Below are positions 60,587-64,000 of a DNA stretch of 64,000 bases, piece by piece. Each line of letters opens with the position of its first letter. Position 1 is the first letter of the stretch. The DNA comes from Xestospongia bergquistia (taxonomy: Eukaryota > Porifera > Demospongiae > Haplosclerida > Petrosiidae). Below the pieces are notes generated by a model, which worked only from the letters and a program-made list of their open reading frames with translations, made no database searches and had not been told where the DNA came from. The position numbers and the translations under genes are program-made. Where the stretch lies: NCBI GenBank assembly GCA_963965975.1, contig OZ014419.1, forward strand, positions 5,686,177 to 5,750,176, given 5' to 3'.

Positions 60587-63500
60587 TCAATACATTTCAC
60601 ACATTTGTAAACGCCCATTGCCCTCATCAGCAACAACAACTTTGTCATTGGAGTTAATACAAATATTTAAAGGGCATTGAAACTGACCAAGAGAAGTTCC
60701 TTTTTCACCAATGCATTGAATAAATTCTCCAGTATCTGTGAAAATAGAAAGGCGATGGTTGCCACTCTCACTGACAATAATACGATCTTTTACATCGACT
60801 GTTACACCATATGGTAAATAGAGATCCCCAGGATCATGGCCTTCCCATCCAAAATGGTTTAACATCTCTCCATCAGGTGTAAATATCCACACATGATGAC
60901 TGGCTCTGTCAGTTACAATAACTCGTCCACGACTATCTATAACTATACCAGTTGGTTGTAAAAAACTCTGATTGGAAGGACCAAAATGTTTTAGATTTTT
61001 GCCAGAAGAATCAAAAACATGAATACATGCCTTGTTCCAGTCTGAGATTAAAATATTACCATCATGTGTTACAGCAAGACCATGTGGCTCACAACCACGT
61101 AACCCTTTTGATATCTGTTTTAAAAATTTCCCTGTAAAATTGAAGAAATAACAGGTGATATTACAAATACATAGGAACTACGTATCACAACAATTATTAA
61201 TTGTGTACTGTTTCCAGCATTCTATTATTATCATAAAATTCACTCCATACTGCAATATAATATCATAGCATATACCCTTAATTTAACATTACTATGTACT
61301 GGACCTACTTAAGATTCACAGACACACATATAGGGTGAGTTTGTTAAAAAAATATCTTGAATGTGTAAGATTTCCTTTATACACAGAATGTCTTTTCTCT
61401 AGAGACTACACTGTACTATTGTATCCACAATAAGCACAATTGCTGAATATAGTGTAAACCAACAAGGGAACAGTACACATTTCTGTTTATAATAACAAGT
61501 ACATATGGTCTACAGGTAAAACAACCATGGGACAAAGTGTGCTATAGACAAGACAATAATAAGTGCATTTGTTTGAACTCCTATCAAAATTTACAAATTA
61601 AACAGAATTGTAATTTTGATAATACTAATGCTTCTGTAAGGGACAAGATTTTCATTATATTGGATCAGTCATTCACAAACACGAAGCACTCATGCTAAGA
61701 GTGATTATATTCAATAGTTGCTGTGTGCATTGTCTGTTACTTTATTGTTAATATAATTCATTGTACTTGAAAATCACATGCAATTATTTACATAACATGT
61801 GGTCCTAACAATAGTATACCAGGCAAAAATACAGGAAAATATGAAAATGATGTATATTTATGAATTTAATAAAGCATTGCCATTTCAAGATAGAAAGACA
61901 ACAACGTCAACTGTTAGTACAAACAACTTATGTAATAAGCTACAAAGCTACCTTGCCTCAGGTCAGTCTACCAGAAACTACTACACAATTTCTTGCATCA
62001 CTGGTACCATATACTGGGAAATCTCATGAATATCACAATTTAGAATAAATTGTAAAAATTGTTATTCTTGAACAATTTAAATCAGGGGTGACGTACCACA
62101 AAATATTAATTCCCAAAAAATTATTTGAGAAATACAAAGTGATTCACAAAAATTTTACTACTTGAACACTTCTCAGTATACAATAGTACATCATCTAAAA
62201 ATACTTTAAACTCAAAGAAACTAACCTGTATTAGAAAATTTTAATACTCTTGGTGGAGATTTGTCAGCAACATATATATTACCAGAACTGTCAGTAGTAA
62301 CAGCAATCGGCTCTGTAACACGAGCATCACTGATATCCTATGGAAAGAAATATGTCACTGCAATGTAGAAAATAGACATCTATAAACAACATAATCATCC
62401 ATATGGTATTCTTTTCATGATAACGATAACCAAAATATAGGCAATACCTTCATATATATTCCATATATATATAAATGTAAACACACTAATCAAATGATTC
62501 TATAGTTAGCCCATAAAAGATTATAATATTTAATTCATTAGAGAGTAGTTATCTTTATGTGGTCATGTCCAATTCTAAGAATGTACTAGGGCACAAGTTA
62601 CTACAGTCACTCATAATACAACAGCTACACCTATAGTTCTCATTTATTACAGATCTAAACTCTTTGCAACACAAGATTTGAGTAAAACAATAAACAGTTC
62701 TTTCCTTAATACAATACATTCAAACAATATTAATCGAACAATACAGCTCATTCCACTTACATCCTTTCCCACATAATCCAAAAATTTTCCAGTTCCTTTT
62801 AACATTCTAACATTTCCATTAGTTGAATCAGTAACAATTAGTATATTATCAGATCCTGTAGTAACATTAAATCATGAACACGACCTAAATAGAAACTAAC
62901 CTACACAGATACCACAAGGTCTTATAATGTCATCTCTTCCTTCTGCTGGTCCCAGCATTGTTCTAGATGATATTTCTGATAAAGGTTGAATAATTTTATC
63001 TGGAGAGTTTGGTGTAGGGGGTTGAACTGTAATCACTTTTGGCTTAGCTTCGTCATTTTTATCACAAGTATTATTTATTAACTTCAATTTAGTTCGAGGT
63101 TTTGGTATTGGACTAGTTTTGTTGACAACAATTCCATATTCTTTATTAGTACCATTGACTGTTGGGGGAGGAGGTGTTTTTCTACTCTGTAGTTGCTGTT
63201 TCTTGCAATCTTCTAGCCATTGTTGCATGTTACTACTAACTTTCTTTGGTGATTTAGGTGGAACAGGAGGAGGTGATTTGAGAAGAGGACTTCCAATTGC
63301 TATCTCAGACCCTAGTTCCCCACTGGCAGTAAAATTGTCATTACGAGTAGTATCAGTGCCAGATATTACTGAGTCAGTTGAAGCATTGGAGCCAGTTGGT
63401 GAGGGTGGAGGACCAGAGAAGTCAGAAATAGTTGTAGTAATACTGCTTGTGCTTTCTCGATATTTGACAGATGAAGGGCGTGGAGGAACTGGAGGAGGAT

Positions 63501-64000
63501 TGTCATCACTTTCATTATGAGAAGATCTTGGTTGAAGTTTAGGGCTAGACTCTTGAGAACAAGCTGAACCTTGTGCACATGTACGGAAGCCAGGGTTCCC
63601 TACCTGTCGACAAATTTTTTCAAAATTTTGATCTTCAAAGCATGGCATTGTAACTGATGTATCCATTTCAAGGATGCCCAATGTACTATGGACATTGTTC
63701 ATCAACTGGATATCTTCCATAAGCTTTTCTATAATTGCTTTCTCCTCTCGCAATATTAAGACATCATTATGACGTTGAGAAAGGGATGACAATGATTTCA
63801 AACTAGATATAATACAGTCCATTGATTCTTTAACCAACTTTCTTTTCTCTGTGACTTTTTTCTTCTTCTCATCAACACTTAAATGTAGCTGAGTTATAAA
63901 ATAACGTTCACGGTCACTGAGAATGCTACGCATACGATAAAAGTATTTCTTTACTTTCTGTTCAGCTCTCATACGATTGTCTAGGAGAGACTGGACGTTA
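60587..64000 (-). CDS. TRIM-NHL protein (C-terminal part, runs off window)
   Basis: Four exons seen (minus): from beyond 64000 to 62901, then 62761-62855, 62226-62337, 60587-61131; phases agree. The visible part has three regions. First is a coiled coil typical of TRIM proteins (EQKVKKYFYRMRSILSDRER, LILREEKAIIEKLMEDIQLM). Next is a long serine/proline-rich linker with SH3-type sites (PPPVPPRP, PPPVPPKSPKK). Last is an NHL beta-propeller of about six repeats (ILIVTDSTNGNVRML, IYVADKSPPRV, ILISDWNKACIHVF, VIVTDRASHHVWIF, IIVSESGNHRLSIF, VVVADEGNGRLQM). RING and B-box should lie to the right of the window if present. TRIM2/3/71 relatives act as ubiquitin ligases or RNA-binding repressors; the SH3-rich linker is not usual there. 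Confidence 0.9.

Noticed and set aside
63119-63520. 133-residue plus-strand open frame
   Set aside because: It is the antisense shadow of the proline/serine-rich linker of the TRIM-NHL gene.

Overview
This window looks like nuclear DNA of an early-branching animal, most likely a demosponge. That is an inference: the genes are animal signalling and housekeeping genes (RAF, a noggin-like BMP antagonist, VGLL4, TRIM-NHL, a DOK/FRS2-like adaptor, UBXN7, DNAJB9, CANT1, BOLA1, phospholipid scramblases). The DNA is AT-rich, and many introns are only about 40-80 bases with GTAAGT-type donors. Gene models were assembled by hand from splice sites and reading phase. Each complete multi-exon model sums to a whole number of codons.

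Layout. 1-1240 is the 5' part of 28S rRNA (minus), then the edge of ITS2 and a 200-base run of N. 1474-5000 is mostly non-coding, with an orphan exon and an ankyrin pseudogene. 5014-6297 is an unrecognised 256-residue gene. 6593-15065 holds two tandem phospholipid scramblase genes. 15297-22060 is UBXN7. 22061-24832 is a graveyard of transposon fossils. 24833-31166 and 33867-40199 are two almost identical 6.3-kb copies of a block, separated by 2.7 kb of transposon-derived DNA. 40865-64000 is gene-dense: CANT1, a PTB-domain adaptor, RAF, BOLA1, VGLL4, DNAJB9, a noggin-like gene and a TRIM-NHL gene that runs off the right edge.

The most unusual item is in the duplicated block. A 13-exon gene is predicted to encode an 853-residue protein with a soluble HMG-CoA reductase catalytic domain (all four catalytic residues present) followed by an aminoglycoside-phosphotransferase-like kinase domain. 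The reductase resembles soluble bacterial class I enzymes more than animal membrane HMGCR, but the gene carries spliceosomal introns and lies among animal genes. Horizontal acquisition followed by intron gain is the leading interpretation. The locus was then duplicated. The second copy has only 56 bp of the original upstream DNA, so it must use a new promoter region. The duplication also produced a 5'-truncated copy of the neighbouring secreted cysteine-rich gene.

A second notable item is a perfect ER stress response element (CCAAT-N9-CCACG) and a TGACGTCA site just upstream of the DNAJB9 orthologue. This suggests the unfolded-protein-response wiring of this chaperone is ancient.

Signalling genes are clustered here (RAF, DOK-like adaptor, VGLL4, noggin-like, TRIM-NHL), but they read as independent genes with separate or divergent promoters, not as one pathway unit.
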